A stretch of DNA of 64,000 nucleotides from Parafrankia sp041008525 (GCF_041008525.1 NZ_JBFLUG010000023.1:17848-81847); one strand, 5' to 3'; counted from the first letter of the stretch, positions 42,141 to 51,788 are shown. Numbers and translations are program-made. Notes: generated by a model not told the origin, from the sequence alone.

Positions 42141-43361
42141 ATGCTCACCCGCCGTCGGACGCTGTGCTCGATGCTGGCCGCGGTCACCCTCGGGTCGACC
42201 GGCCTGCTCGCCAGCTGTACGTCCCCCGAGGCGAGCGCGGCGCCTGTCTGCGGCGCACCGGGCGTGAGCGCCGACCGGATCGAGATCGGTGTGCTCTCCC
42301 CGGACACCGGGCCGGCAGCGGAGAACTTCGACACCGTTCGCGGTGGGATCGATGCTCGGCTGGGTGAGGTGAACGCGGCCGGCGGGGTGAACGGCCGAAG
42401 AGTCGTCTACCAGTGGCGCGACGACAAGGGATCGCCCGCGGGGAACGCGATCGCTGCCCGTGATCTTGTCGAGCAACAGGAGGTGTTCGGGATCGTGGAG
42501 CTCTCCGTGGCGGCGTCCGGAAGCGCGAACTACCTCCTGAGTAACGAGATCCCGGTGACGGGCCTTGCCAGCGAGCCGGTCTGGTCGACGATGCGGAACA
42601 TGTTCGCCTTCACCTACGTGACCGGTATAGCTGTCGACACGCAGGGTCAGTTCGTGCGTTCCCAGGGCGGCACTCGCGCGGTGATCCTGCAGACCGCGCT
42701 GTCGACGGGCATCTCCGACACCGCCGACAAGTATGAGCGCAGCATGAATGCCATAGGCGTCTCCGTGGTCGACACCGTGAACTTCACTCCGGGTTTCGAT
42801 GATCCGGCGGCGTTGGCGGCGAGGATTGTGGCCGCGCGGGCCGACACGGTTATCGGGCTGATTCCACCGGAAAACCTGATCGCTGTTCTCGCTGTTCTGC
42901 GCCAGGCCGGCCATGCGCCACAGGTCGTGCTTTCCACCAACGGCTACGACAAGAAGCTCCTCGAGAGGTTCGGTCCGCAGGCCGCGGGAATGACGGTGCC
43001 GCTGGTCCACCGGCCGCTGGAGCTCGGCGGGCCGGCGACGAAAACCTATCTCGATGCGATGAGCCGGTACGCGCCGCAGGTCACCCACCCCGAGAACGAC
43101 ACGTCGGTGCTGGCCTACATCAGCACCGACATCTTCCTGGAGGGCCTCCGCCTTGCCGGCGAGTGCCCGACCCGGCCGGATTTCATCACGAAGCTCCGCG
43201 CGGTGAACAGCTACGATGCCGGCGGCCTGATCAGCCCGATCAGCTTCCGGACGAATGCCGGCCGGTCGACCACCTGCTACTCCTTCGTCCAGGTCAACGC
43301 CACGGGAAGCGGCTACCTCATCGTCGAGCCGAACCTGTGTGGCAACGAGCTCAGCCCCTGA
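42141..43361 (+). CDS. Branched-chain amino acid-type ABC substrate-binding lipoprotein
   Basis: A 406-residue protein with a lipoprotein signal (MLTRRRTLCSMLAAVTLGST then lipobox LLASC at residues 21-25) and the Leu/Ile/Val-binding periplasmic fold: IEIGVLSPDTGPAAENFDTV, VNAAGGVNGRRVVYQW and ARDLVEQQEVFGIVEL. The ligand may be an amino acid, amide or aromatic compound. No permease or ATPase genes lie beside it, so it is an orphan. The patatin-like gene follows on the same strand after 62 bp. Confidence 0.85.
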   Translation: MLTRRRTLCSMLAAVTLGSTGLLASCTSPEASAAPVCGAPGVSADRIEIGVLSPDTGPAAENFDTVRGGIDARLGEVNAAGGVNGRRVVYQWRDDKGSPAGNAIAARDLVEQQEVFGIVELSVAASGSANYLLSNEIPVTGLASEPVWSTMRNMFAFTYVTGIAVDTQGQFVRSQGGTRAVILQTALSTGISDTADKYERSMNAIGVSVVDTVNFTPGFDDPAALAARIVAARADTVIGLIPPENLIAVLAVLRQAGHAPQVVLSTNGYDKKLLERFGPQAAGMTVPLVHRPLELGGPATKTYLDAMSRYAPQVTHPENDTSVLAYISTDIFLEGLRLAGECPTRPDFITKLRAVNSYDAGGLISPISFRTNAGRSTTCYSFVQVNATGSGYLIVEPNLCGNELSP

Positions 43362-43423
43362 AGGCCACCGGAGGATCCGCGGCCGCTCGCATGGGTACAC
43401 GTCCGCGTGGGTAGCAGCGTCCG

Positions 43424-44356
43424 GTGACCGCTGTTACGCCCACTGCCCAGGCGGGCCCGGTGGCCTTCGTGCTCGGCGGTGGCGGCGTGCTCGGCGCCGC
43501 GGAGGTCGGCATGCTCGGCGCGCTGCTGGACGCCGGCTGCCGGCCCGACCTGGTCGTCGGCACGTCGGTCGGGGCCATCAACGGCGCGGTCGTCGCCGCT
43601 GACCCGACAGCCGCCGCGATCGGCCGGCTGACCGAGCTGTGGTCCGATCTTGGCAGCTCGGAGGTGTTCGCGGGCGGGCCGGCGAAGCGCCTGGCGACGG
43701 TCGTCCAGCATGGCTATCTGCATTCGAACGCGCCGCTGCGGCGGATGCTGCACCAGCATCTCGCGGTTACCTTCGAGGAGCTGCCCGTGCCGTTCCAGTG
43801 TGTCGCCGCCAGCATCGAGCGTGCGGCGGCGCACTGGTTCGGGCAGGGGCCGCTCGTCGACGCGGTCCTGGCATCCTGCGCAGTGCCCGCACTGCTCCCG
43901 CCGGTGAAGATCGACGGCGAGCACTATGTGGACGGTGGCCTGATCGACAGCACCCCGGTGGGCCGGGCGGTGGCCCTCGGCGCGCGGACGGTGTACGTGC
44001 TGCACGTCGGCCGGATCGAACGTCCACTCAGGCCGGGGCGCTGGCCGTGGGAGGCCGGGCTGGTCGCCTTCGAGATCGCCCGCCGCCGTGGTTTCGCCGA
44101 CGCGATGGCGAGTCTGCCCGCGGGGGTGGCGGTGCACGTCCTGCCGGTGGGCAGCGGGAACGGGGCGCCGCTGCTCGGGCTGCGCTACCGGTCGGCCGCC
44201 GGGGTGCGCCGCCGGATCGAGCAGGCCCGCCAGGCCACCGCCGAGCACCTCGAACGGATCGGAACCGGTGCCCCGCCGCAGGCGTCCGCCGCGTCCGCCG
44301 CACCGTCCCGGCCACCTGTGCCGCCCGGGGTATCGGGGTCGGGTCGGGCCAGGTGA
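43424..44356 (+). CDS. Patatin-like phospholipase
   Basis: A 310-residue lipolytic enzyme. It has the oxyanion hole GGGGVLGAAEVG (18-29), the nucleophile elbow G46-T-S48-V-G50, and the catalytic Asp in VDGGLIDSTPVG. RssA/NTE-type bacterial proteins share this layout. The stop overlaps the acyltransferase start by 4 bp (GTGA), suggesting deacylation and reacylation in one lipid-remodelling unit. The last ~30 residues are Pro/Ala rich. The start is a GTG with a poor ribosome site. Confidence 0.85.
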   Translation: MTAVTPTAQAGPVAFVLGGGGVLGAAEVGMLGALLDAGCRPDLVVGTSVGAINGAVVAADPTAAAIGRLTELWSDLGSSEVFAGGPAKRLATVVQHGYLHSNAPLRRMLHQHLAVTFEELPVPFQCVAASIERAAAHWFGQGPLVDAVLASCAVPALLPPVKIDGEHYVDGGLIDSTPVGRAVALGARTVYVLHVGRIERPLRPGRWPWEAGLVAFEIARRRGFADAMASLPAGVAVHVLPVGSGNGAPLLGLRYRSAAGVRRRIEQARQATAEHLERIGTGAPPQASAASAAPSRPPVPPGVSGSGRAR

Positions 44357-45414
44357 GGGTCCCGCCGCGGGCCGTCCGTCGGCTGGTCATCGATCCGGTG
44401 TTCGTCCCGGTCGCGCTCGGGGGGACGGCGCTCGGGGCCGCGGTGGCGCTGCTGGGCCTGCTCGGCGTGCCGCTGGACCGGAGGTTACGGCTCAGTCGCA
44501 TCGCCGCGCTGGCCGCGACCTACCTCGCCGCCGAGGCAGTAGTGATCATCGCGGGATTCGGGCTCTGGCTGGTCCGGCCGCTGCTGCGGATGCGGTGGGA
44601 GCAGGCCCATCTCGCGTTGCTGCGCGGCATGCTGGGGCTGGTCGTGGCGGCAGCGCGCCGGCTGATGCGCTTCCGGCTGACCGTGCACGAGCCTCCGCCC
44701 GGGGGGCCCGGGTGCGCCGGCCGCCCCGTGCTGGTCGCCAGCAGGCACGCCGGTGCCGGCGACTCGTTCGTGCTGGTCGACCTGGTGCTGAACCGCTACC
44801 AGCGAATCCCGCGGGTCGTGCTGCTGGCCAGCCTTCAGCTCGACCCGGCGATCGACATCCTGCTCGGCCGGCTCGGCGCCTGCTTCCTGCGGACGGACGG
44901 CGCCGACGCGACGGCCGTCGCGCGGGTCAACGAGCTCGCGGCCCGGCTGACCGACCGGGACGCGCTGATCATCTTTCCCGAAGGGGCGAACTTCACCGCC
45001 AGGCGCCGCCGGCGGGTGATCAGCGGACTGCGCCGCCGCGGGCAGCGGGCCCGGGCCCAGATCGCCGAGGACCTCACCCACGTGCTCCCGCCGCGGCCCG
45101 CCGGGGTGCTCGCCGCGCTGGACGCCGGCACCGTCGCCGGGACGGTCGTGGTTGCTCATACGGGTCTGGACCGCCTGGTCACACCGGGCCTGGTGTGGCA
45201 GGCGCTGCCGCTGCGGGAGCCGATGGAGGTGCGCTGGTGGTGGATTCCGGCCGGAGAGCTTCCCGCGGCGGGCACGGAGCGCACGGACTGGCTGACCATG
45301 CACTGGGCGGTGGTGGACGCCTGGGTCGACGCCCACCGGCCCGCCGGTCCCGCGGGTCCCGCCGGTCCCGCCGGCCCCGCGGGCCCTGCCGGTTCGCAGC
45401 CATCCCAGGCCTGA
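44353..45414 (+). CDS. 1-acylglycerol-3-phosphate acyltransferase-like protein
   Basis: A 353-residue membrane-associated enzyme. Two or three N-terminal hydrophobic helices (about 12-80) precede the PlsC-type motifs: SRHAGAGDSFVL with HxxxxD (near residue 130) and IIFPEGANFT (near 208). It probably transfers an acyl chain to lysophosphatidate or a related lipid, coupled to the patatin gene before it. The last ~20 residues are PAG repeats coded by a short tandem repeat. Confidence 0.85.
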   Translation: MRVPPRAVRRLVIDPVFVPVALGGTALGAAVALLGLLGVPLDRRLRLSRIAALAATYLAAEAVVIIAGFGLWLVRPLLRMRWEQAHLALLRGMLGLVVAAARRLMRFRLTVHEPPPGGPGCAGRPVLVASRHAGAGDSFVLVDLVLNRYQRIPRVVLLASLQLDPAIDILLGRLGACFLRTDGADATAVARVNELAARLTDRDALIIFPEGANFTARRRRRVISGLRRRGQRARAQIAEDLTHVLPPRPAGVLAALDAGTVAGTVVVAHTGLDRLVTPGLVWQALPLREPMEVRWWWIPAGELPAAGTERTDWLTMHWAVVDAWVDAHRPAGPAGPAGPAGPAGPAGSQPSQA

Positions 45415-45506
45415 CCGGCGCCGGCCGGGACCGAACGTCGAGCCGCATGGCCCGGCCGAGATGCATGGTCCCGGGGGAACGCCGCGCTCGTCGTCAACAC
45501 CCGCGA

Positions 45507-46757
45507 CTACGGACCGGCTCGTTCATCGTCAGCGCGACCTCCGCGACCTCCGCGACCTCCGCGACCTCCGCGACCTCCGCGACCGTGGGCCAGGGCGATC
45601 ACTGCGCCGGCTGCGAGAACGACGGTGAGGGCGGCATAGCCGTAGGTCAGGGTGGTGAACGCGGCGATGCCGCCGACCAGGAGCGGGCCGCCCGCATCGC
45701 CGAGCTCGCGGCCCAGTTCCGCGGTGCCCATCGTCTGGCCGAGGCGGTCGGCGGGGGTGGCGCCCGCGAGGGCGGCGAAGCCGAGGGGAGTGATCAGGCC
45801 CGTTCCGGCGCCGATGAGAGCCGCCGCGGCGAGGACACCGCCAAGGCCTGGGAGCATGGCGCAGCCGAGGCCGGCGGTGGTCGTGAGCAGCCCCGTGGCG
45901 ATCCCGGCGTGGGCGGTGAGCCTGCCGGCGTCGAGGGCACGCCCGGCCCGGGGCTGGACCAGCGCCCCGCAGGCTGCCAGCACCGACACCGCGGCGCCGG
46001 TCGCGATCGTTCCGAGCCCGGCGGCGGCGCCGGAGACGGGCAGGAAACCGACGCCTGCGGACAGCGCCGCGGTCGCCGCGGCGAGTGCAGCGGTCGGGCC
46101 GAGAAAGGTCGGCTCGGCCAGGCGCCGGGCCAGGTCGAGAACCGTCTGGCGGGCCCGGGGCAGCGGGGGGACCGCCGGGACGGTGTACGCGGCCCAGGCG
46201 GCGACGCCGGCCGCGAGCACCGCCAGCACGCCGAACAGCAGCCGCAGGCCCCCGGCCCACACCAGCACGCCGCCGAGCAGGGGGCCGAGGGTGTACCCGA
46301 TGGATTTGTAGAAGCCGTAGCTGCCGAACGCCCGGCCGTGCCGGGCGGCCGGGTTGAGCCGCGCGACCAGGGCTGATGCGGCGGGGGAGAAGGCGGACGC
46401 CGCGGCCCCCTGGCCCAGCCGGGCCGCCCACAGCCAGCCCGGACTGTCCGCGATCGCATAGGCGGCGGAGGCGGCGGCGAACGCGACAAGGCCGCCGAGC
46501 AGCACCGGGCGGGCGCCGATCCGGTCCGACAAGGTGCCGAAGATCGGCTTGAGCAGCACCTCCGCCCCGTCGTACAGGGCGAGCAGACCACCGAGTACCA
46601 GCAGCGAGGTGACCGCGTCGTCGGAGAAGCCGCCGAGGTTGGCGGCGATGCCGTGGGCGCCGAAGGCGGTGGTGAATCCTGCCGCGTACAGCGGCCACAT
46701 GCGCCGGTCCCGCCCGGCTGGTGCTGGCTGGTTCACGGCTGGTGATGCATGCGTCAC
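45507..46757 (-). CDS. MFS transporter
   Basis: A 416-residue protein with about 12 membrane helices. The motif A loop GTLSDRIGARPVLLGG is visible, and the fold has two six-helix halves (SYGFYKSIGYTLGPLLGGVL in the middle). It resembles drug-efflux MFS proteins of the DHA1 kind. The C-terminal tail GRGGRGGRGGRGGRGGRADD is coded by a 9-bp minisatellite. Confidence 0.88.
   Translation of the reverse strand: MTHASPAVNQPAPAGRDRRMWPLYAAGFTTAFGAHGIAANLGGFSDDAVTSLLVLGGLLALYDGAEVLLKPIFGTLSDRIGARPVLLGGLVAFAAASAAYAIADSPGWLWAARLGQGAAASAFSPAASALVARLNPAARHGRAFGSYGFYKSIGYTLGPLLGGVLVWAGGLRLLFGVLAVLAAGVAAWAAYTVPAVPPLPRARQTVLDLARRLAEPTFLGPTAALAAATAALSAGVGFLPVSGAAAGLGTIATGAAVSVLAACGALVQPRAGRALDAGRLTAHAGIATGLLTTTAGLGCAMLPGLGGVLAAAALIGAGTGLITPLGFAALAGATPADRLGQTMGTAELGRELGDAGGPLLVGGIAAFTTLTYGYAALTVVLAAGAVIALAHGRGGRGGRGGRGGRGGRADDERAGP
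45534..45584. repeat. 9-bp tandem repeat at the end of the MFS gene
   Basis: CCGCGACCT repeated about five and a half times; it encodes Gly-Arg-Gly triplets in the MFS tail. In-frame copy changes would alter tail length only. Confidence 0.85.
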
Positions 46758-46840
46758 CGCTGGTGCCGCCGGTTCGTCGGTCTCCTCGGGGCGGACTGCT
46801 CGACAGCATCATCACTCCTGGCCGGCAGGGACGGAGGGAC

Positions 46841-48757
46841 TCACGAGGGCTGGAGGGCGAAGATGGTCCGGCGGATCTCCTCGATGGTCTGGTCGAGGGC
46901 GCTGGTGGCGGCGGTGAGGCGGGCCGCGGCGAGGTCCCCGATGAGGCGGACGAGGGACTGCAGCTGCAGGCCGATCGCGAACAGCCGCTGGATGACCTGG
47001 TCGTGCAGGTCCCGGGCGATCCGGTCCCGGTCCTTGAACACCGCGAGCCGGGCGCGTTCCTGCTGGGCGCGGACGAGTTCGACGGCGAGGGCTGCGTCGT
47101 TCGCGAACGCCTGCACCAGCTCCACGTCGCCGGGTGGGCGGCGGGTGCTCTCCGCACGATTGCCCAGGATGAGAACGGCCGGTGACTGGTCCGTGAGACG
47201 CATCGGGACGATCAGCGCGGTGGCGAACGGGACGTCCGGTGCGGGCAGGACGCGGCTGCCGCGAAGGTCGAGGCAGTCGAGGAGCACCGTCCTGCTGCGG
47301 GCCAGTTCGTCGCGGATCTGGCTGCCGGCGAGCCCGATGGCCAGGCCGCGCAGCGCGTCGGGCCGGACGGGCAGGTCGGAGGCGACGTCAGCCGCGGTGA
47401 GCACCAGGTTGCCGTGTTCGTCGGGGACAGCGATCGCGGCGAGGTCGACGGCCGCCATCTGCCGCGCCATGGCCACGACCGTGTCGAAGGCGGCCGGCAT
47501 GCCGGGTGCCGTCAGGACGCCGGCGGTCATCTGGGCGCTCGCGGCGAGCCATGCCTTGCCGCGTTCGGCCCGTTCGTAGAGCCCGCGCAGCTCGTGTTCG
47601 GCCCGGTCCCGCTCGAGGGCCGCGGTGAGGACGTGCGCGACAGCCTGGACGAACGTCTTCTCGTCCGCACCGAGAAGACGCGCTGCCGGCGGCCAGACCG
47701 CCAGGAAGCCAAACGGAGACCACACGCCGCCGATCCGGGCGGTGACGATGGTCGGCTCCCCGTCCGGGATATGGCCGTCGGGCCGGACCAGCTCGCACCG
47801 CGTGCCGTCGAGGACGGAGGTGATCAGACGGATCGCCTCGGCGACCAGGGCGTCGACTCCGGAACCGGACACGGCATGGCTGCCGAGCCGGGCCAGGCCC
47901 GCCTGCCGGTTCTCGGCCCGGCGCAGGTCGGTGATGTCGGTGAGGACGACCGCCAGCACCTCCTCGCCGTCCTGCAGACTGGGGATCACCGATACCCGCA
48001 GGGACATGACGGGCCCGCGGCCGACGGTGACGTCGAGGTCGCCGGTCTGGGCATGGTTGGTGCGGAGCGCGGTGGGCACCATGCCCCACTCACCCCCGAG
48101 GGGTCGCTGTCGCGGGTCGGCCGGCCACAGCAGGTCCACCAGGTCGGAGAGCGGGGCACCGAGGCGCTGCGGGGCACCGGCGATCCGGTCGATGACCGGG
48201 GAGGTGCGCCGCAGCCGCAGGTCGGCGCCGTAGACAGCCACGCCGACCGGCAGGTCGCCGCCGCCGACCTGGGCCGGGACCAGTTCGAGCAGGGCGGCAT
48301 GTTCCCCGATCGTCTCCGTACCGTGGCGCGACGCGGTGACGTCCAGGATCGTGCCGGTGTTGCCGACCACCGCGCCCGTCTCGTCGCGGATCACCATCGC
48401 CCGGATCTGGACCCGGCGGTAGCTGCCGTCCCGGGTGCGGTAGCGGGTCTCGTGGTGGCAGTGATCAGCTCCGCCGGCGACCACCCCCATGAACAGGGTG
48501 ATCGTGTACTCCAGCTCGTCAGGGTGGACGTAGTCGAGGAAACGGGTTCCCAGGCTGGGTCCGGTCTCGAAACCGGTGAGCCTCTCCCACGCCCTGTTGA
48601 GATAGGTCCACCGGCCCTCGGCGTCGGTCTGGAACACCACCTCGCCGAGTGTGTCGAGCAGCTGGGCGGCGTCCACCCGCCGGTCGCCGGCTGGCCCCTG
48701 CTCGGGTATCTGGACAGTGTCACGCGACACCGATGTCACCGACGGCCCCCGATCCAT
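46841..48757 (-). CDS. PAS-GAF sensor with HisKA_3 dimerisation helix but no ATPase domain
   Basis: A 638-residue protein. The first PAS domain (LLDTLGEVVFQTDAEGRWTY with the PAC part YRRVQIRAMVIRDETGAVVG) is followed by a second PAS-like region, two GAF-like regions (about 320-420 and 420-560), and the DHp helix RDRIARDLHDQVIQRLFAIG with the phospho-His at about 585. The protein stops at EEIRRTIFALQPS, the point where DevS-type kinases continue into the HATPase_c domain. No such domain is found in the 83 bp before the MFS gene in any frame. The start (48757 or 48811) is uncertain. Confidence 0.75.
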   Translation of the reverse strand: MDRGPSVTSVSRDTVQIPEQGPAGDRRVDAAQLLDTLGEVVFQTDAEGRWTYLNRAWERLTGFETGPSLGTRFLDYVHPDELEYTITLFMGVVAGGADHCHHETRYRTRDGSYRRVQIRAMVIRDETGAVVGNTGTILDVTASRHGTETIGEHAALLELVPAQVGGGDLPVGVAVYGADLRLRRTSPVIDRIAGAPQRLGAPLSDLVDLLWPADPRQRPLGGEWGMVPTALRTNHAQTGDLDVTVGRGPVMSLRVSVIPSLQDGEEVLAVVLTDITDLRRAENRQAGLARLGSHAVSGSGVDALVAEAIRLITSVLDGTRCELVRPDGHIPDGEPTIVTARIGGVWSPFGFLAVWPPAARLLGADEKTFVQAVAHVLTAALERDRAEHELRGLYERAERGKAWLAASAQMTAGVLTAPGMPAAFDTVVAMARQMAAVDLAAIAVPDEHGNLVLTAADVASDLPVRPDALRGLAIGLAGSQIRDELARSRTVLLDCLDLRGSRVLPAPDVPFATALIVPMRLTDQSPAVLILGNRAESTRRPPGDVELVQAFANDAALAVELVRAQQERARLAVFKDRDRIARDLHDQVIQRLFAIGLQLQSLVRLIGDLAAARLTAATSALDQTIEEIRRTIFALQPS

Positions 48758-48826
48758 CGTGAGAGTGGACTGCCGGTGCCGGCGGCCCACGCATGAGCCG
48801 GCCACCGGCACCAGTCGGTCAAGGCA

Positions 48827-49768
48827 TCAGGAACGTGCCATGCAGTAGACGTTCCTGTCCTGGCCCAGCGGAAGAAGGCCGGGTACGGAGTACACCGTCC
48901 GCAGGGTGGTCGCGGTGACCGCGGCCGCCGTCTCGATCTCCCTCTCGACGCGGGCGCGCGCCTCGGCGGTGGGAGCGTTCACCAGGCGCTCGGCGTTGCG
49001 CCAGGCGGTCTCCCGCCAGGTCACCAGCAGCTGCATGAGCACGGTGTACGACAGGCCCAGCGGGGTCGCGATGTTGTCGATCGAGGGGTCGAACCGGTCG
49101 GCCGCCTCGCGCAGCAGCGGGTCGACGACCTGGTTGAGCATGACGTTGACCTTGTCGTGGTCGGGCTTGCGGCTGCGGCCGTCCGCCGAGACCAGCCCCA
49201 GCGAGGCCAGCACGAACGGCAGATCCCGGTTCACGTGCGCGTTCATGCCCAGCAGGATGTTCCCGGCGCCGGCGAGGCGGCGGCCCGCTGCCGCGTCGAA
49301 CGCGATCCGCCACGCCGCGGGAACCTCGGTGCCGCCGCCGGCCCGCCAGCTGTCATAGGCGTGGAAGTAGTACGCGGCGAACACGGCGTCCTCGGTGTTG
49401 ACGTAGGAGACGTCCTGGAAGAAACCAGGCTGTGCCGCCACCCGCCGGTATTCCTCGGTGGTGCGCAGGTAGGTCAGCGCGAACACCGCGTTGTGGTCAC
49501 AGCTCGCCGCCAGTGGGTCGTAGCGGACCTGCATATGCGCGATCGTCGCGTCGACACACCTGGGATCGCCGTCGGTGCACTCCTGCACGTCGGCCGGGGT
49601 GTACGCGGTGGGAAGCGGTGGCAGCAGGCCCGTCCACCCGATGAACAGCGGCGTTGCCGCCGAGGCGGGTACGGCCGTCCAGAAGGCGAGCCCTACCGCC
49701 AGTATTCCTGAGACCAATGAAATAAATGCACCGGCGATCCGACTCCATCCGGCAGGCGAGAACGTCAT
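48827..49768 (-). CDS. DUF5995 family secreted protein
   Basis: A 313-residue protein with a signal peptide (AGAFISLVSGILAVGLAFWT, cleavage near ASA-AT at about 38). The mature part has CTDGDPRCVDATIAHM, HNAVFALTYLRTTEEY and GAGNILLGMNAHVNRDLPFV, the last with conserved His residues. This GMNAHVNRD pattern marks the actinobacterial DUF5995 family. The function is unknown; the helical fold and His/Asp residues suggest a metal site. Confidence 0.75.
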   Translation of the reverse strand: MTFSPAGWSRIAGAFISLVSGILAVGLAFWTAVPASAATPLFIGWTGLLPPLPTAYTPADVQECTDGDPRCVDATIAHMQVRYDPLAASCDHNAVFALTYLRTTEEYRRVAAQPGFFQDVSYVNTEDAVFAAYYFHAYDSWRAGGGTEVPAAWRIAFDAAAGRRLAGAGNILLGMNAHVNRDLPFVLASLGLVSADGRSRKPDHDKVNVMLNQVVDPLLREAADRFDPSIDNIATPLGLSYTVLMQLLVTWRETAWRNAERLVNAPTAEARARVEREIETAAAVTATTLRTVYSVPGLLPLGQDRNVYCMARS

Positions 49769-49957
49769 GGTTCCGCATCATAGGGCCGCCATCGGACGAA
49801 AACTTACCGCACTATTATTCGGGAAAGCTAGAATCGATTACCTTTTAGGCTTCTCGCGGTCGCGTCAGATCTCCGGAACGGGCGCATCGGGCCGCCGGTC
49901 AGCGGCACTCCCCGGTGGTACCCCCGACGGTGCCGCCGGGGGTGCCACCGGGCGGTG

Positions 49958-51433
49958 CTACAGGGGGATGTTGCCGTGGTCGCCCCGGCGGGCGGGTGCG
50001 CCGGCGAGGGCTTCGGCGATGCACTGGCGGGTGTCCGCCGTGTCGATGACAGTGTCGATGACGCCGAGGGCCAGCCCGCGGTCGACGCCGCCCGCGGAGC
50101 GGGTGTGCTCCTCGGCGAGCTCGGCGAGCACCTTCGGTCGTTCCTCCTCGGACGCGGCGGCGAGGGTACGCCGGTGCAGGATGCCGACCGCGGCCTCGGC
50201 ACCCATGACGGCGATCTCGGCTTCCGGCCAGGCGAGGACGGCGGTCGCGCCGAGCGAGCGGGAGTTCATCGCGATGTACGCCCCACCGAACGACTTGCGG
50301 GTGACCAGCGTGACCCGGGGCACGGTCGCCTCGGCGAACGCATAGAGCAGCTTGGCGCCGCGGCGGACCACGCCGTCCCATTCCTGCCGAACACCCGGAA
50401 GATAACCGGGGACGTCCACGAGCACCACGAGCGGAACGCCGAAAGAATCGCACATCCGGACGAAGCGGGAGATCTTCTCCGCGCTGAGCGAGTCCAGGCA
50501 GCCGCCCTTGCGGATCGGATTGTTCGCGATGACTCCGACGGGCTGGCCATAGAGGCGGCCGAGGCCGACGACCGCGTTCGCGGCCCATTTCGGCTGGAGT
50601 TCCTCGAACGGGTGCGGGCCGTCGTCGAGGATGCGCAGGATCAGCGGCCGGACGTCGTAGGCCCGGCGGGGCCGTTCCGGCAGCAGCGCGCCCGGGTCGG
50701 GCCGCAGGTGCTCGTCCGCGTCCAGCTCGGCGGTGAGGCCGGGATCGAGAACGAACGGGCCCGCCCCGGCGAGCAGACCGGTGATGCGCCGGGCCCGCGC
50801 GAACGCGTCGCTCTCCGAGGAGGCCTGCACGTGGACGACACCGGACCGGCGGCCGTGGGCGTCGGCTCCACCGAGGCCCTCCATGTCGATCTGCTCGCCG
50901 GTCACGCTGCGGACGACGTCCGGGCCGGTCACGAAGATGCGGCCGGCCGGCGCCATGATGACGACGTCGGTCAGTGCCGGCCCGTAGGCGGCGCCACCCG
51001 CGGCCGGCCCCAGTACCACCGAGATCTGCGGGATCCTGCCCGATGCGTGGATCATGGCGGAGAAGATGCGGCCGATGCCGTCGAGGGACTGCACACCCTC
51101 GCCGAGACTCGCCCCGCCGGAGTGCCACAGGCCGATGACGGGGCGCCCGATGCGCACCGCCTCCTCGATGGCGGCGGCGATCCGGGCGGCACCCTCGGCG
51201 CCGAGGGCGCCGCCCATGCGGGTGCCGTCCGTGCAGAAGGCGACGGTCACGTCACCGTCGATCCGGCCCCGGCCGGCGAGCACGCGGCTGCTCGCCGCCG
51301 CGGCGCCTGCGCCGGCGAACGGGACGAACGAGCCCGGGTCGAACAACTGGGTGAGCCTGTGGTGGGGCCCGCGTCGGTCGTCCTGTTCCGGAATGACCAC
51401 CCGGAGCCGATCGCCGCTTGCTACCTCCGTCAT
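49958..51433 (-). CDS. Acyl-CoA carboxylase carboxyltransferase (beta) subunit
   Basis: A 491-residue protein of the AccD/PccB family. It has both carboxyltransferase halves: FCTDGTRMGGALGAEGAARI, GLWHSGGASLGEGVQSLDGI, VVLGPAAGGAAYGPALTDVV in the N-domain, and VPLVVLVDVPGYLPGVRQEW, VTLVTRKSFGGAYIAMNSRS in the C-domain. It carboxylates acetyl-, propionyl- or longer acyl-CoA with a biotinylated alpha subunit, which is not in the window. The start at 51433 has AAGGGAT upstream. It is slightly short of typical PccB (~530). Confidence 0.9.
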   Translation of the reverse strand: MTEVASGDRLRVVIPEQDDRRGPHHRLTQLFDPGSFVPFAGAGAAAASSRVLAGRGRIDGDVTVAFCTDGTRMGGALGAEGAARIAAAIEEAVRIGRPVIGLWHSGGASLGEGVQSLDGIGRIFSAMIHASGRIPQISVVLGPAAGGAAYGPALTDVVIMAPAGRIFVTGPDVVRSVTGEQIDMEGLGGADAHGRRSGVVHVQASSESDAFARARRITGLLAGAGPFVLDPGLTAELDADEHLRPDPGALLPERPRRAYDVRPLILRILDDGPHPFEELQPKWAANAVVGLGRLYGQPVGVIANNPIRKGGCLDSLSAEKISRFVRMCDSFGVPLVVLVDVPGYLPGVRQEWDGVVRRGAKLLYAFAEATVPRVTLVTRKSFGGAYIAMNSRSLGATAVLAWPEAEIAVMGAEAAVGILHRRTLAAASEEERPKVLAELAEEHTRSAGGVDRGLALGVIDTVIDTADTRQCIAEALAGAPARRGDHGNIPL

Positions 51434-51788
51434 GTGATCCCTTCCCAGCTTCGGCGGCCGCCGGAGGGGACACCTCCGCGGCACCGGCGGAAGACGCCCG
51501 CCGCCCGCTCGGCCCGGTGTGCCCACCAGGCCCCGTCGCGTCCAACTGGTCCGATGATGGCGAGAGGTGCTTACGGATCTCTATAGCGGCGCTCAAGTCC
51601 CGGTGAACACTGCCGGTCACAGCAGTCGAGTGACGAAACGGTCGACGACCTGGTCGCTGTGAGTAGTAACTCGACTGCAGGGTCGCTCCCGCTGGGGTTG
51701 CCGGGATGCTTGACGATCTCCAGTTCGCTGGTAAGTTACTTGAGTAACTAACTAGTGAGCGGCGCCGAGATCGCCGCAGGGGGTGGCT
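51434..51788. promoter_or_regulatory. Divergent intergenic region before the GntR/ABC operon
   Basis: A 355-bp gap between the carboxyltransferase and the GntR gene. It contains the inverted repeat at 51734-51749 and an extra AGTAACT half-site at 51665-51671. No gene is seen. Confidence 0.6.
51734..51749. promoter_or_regulatory. Probable GntR (YtrA-type) operator
   Basis: AGTTACT-TG-AGTAACT, perfect 7-bp arms with a two-base spacer, 39 bp before the GntR start. A nearby AGTAACT half-site (51665) supports recognition of this sequence. YtrA-type regulators commonly bind such sites in their own promoters. Confidence 0.6.
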
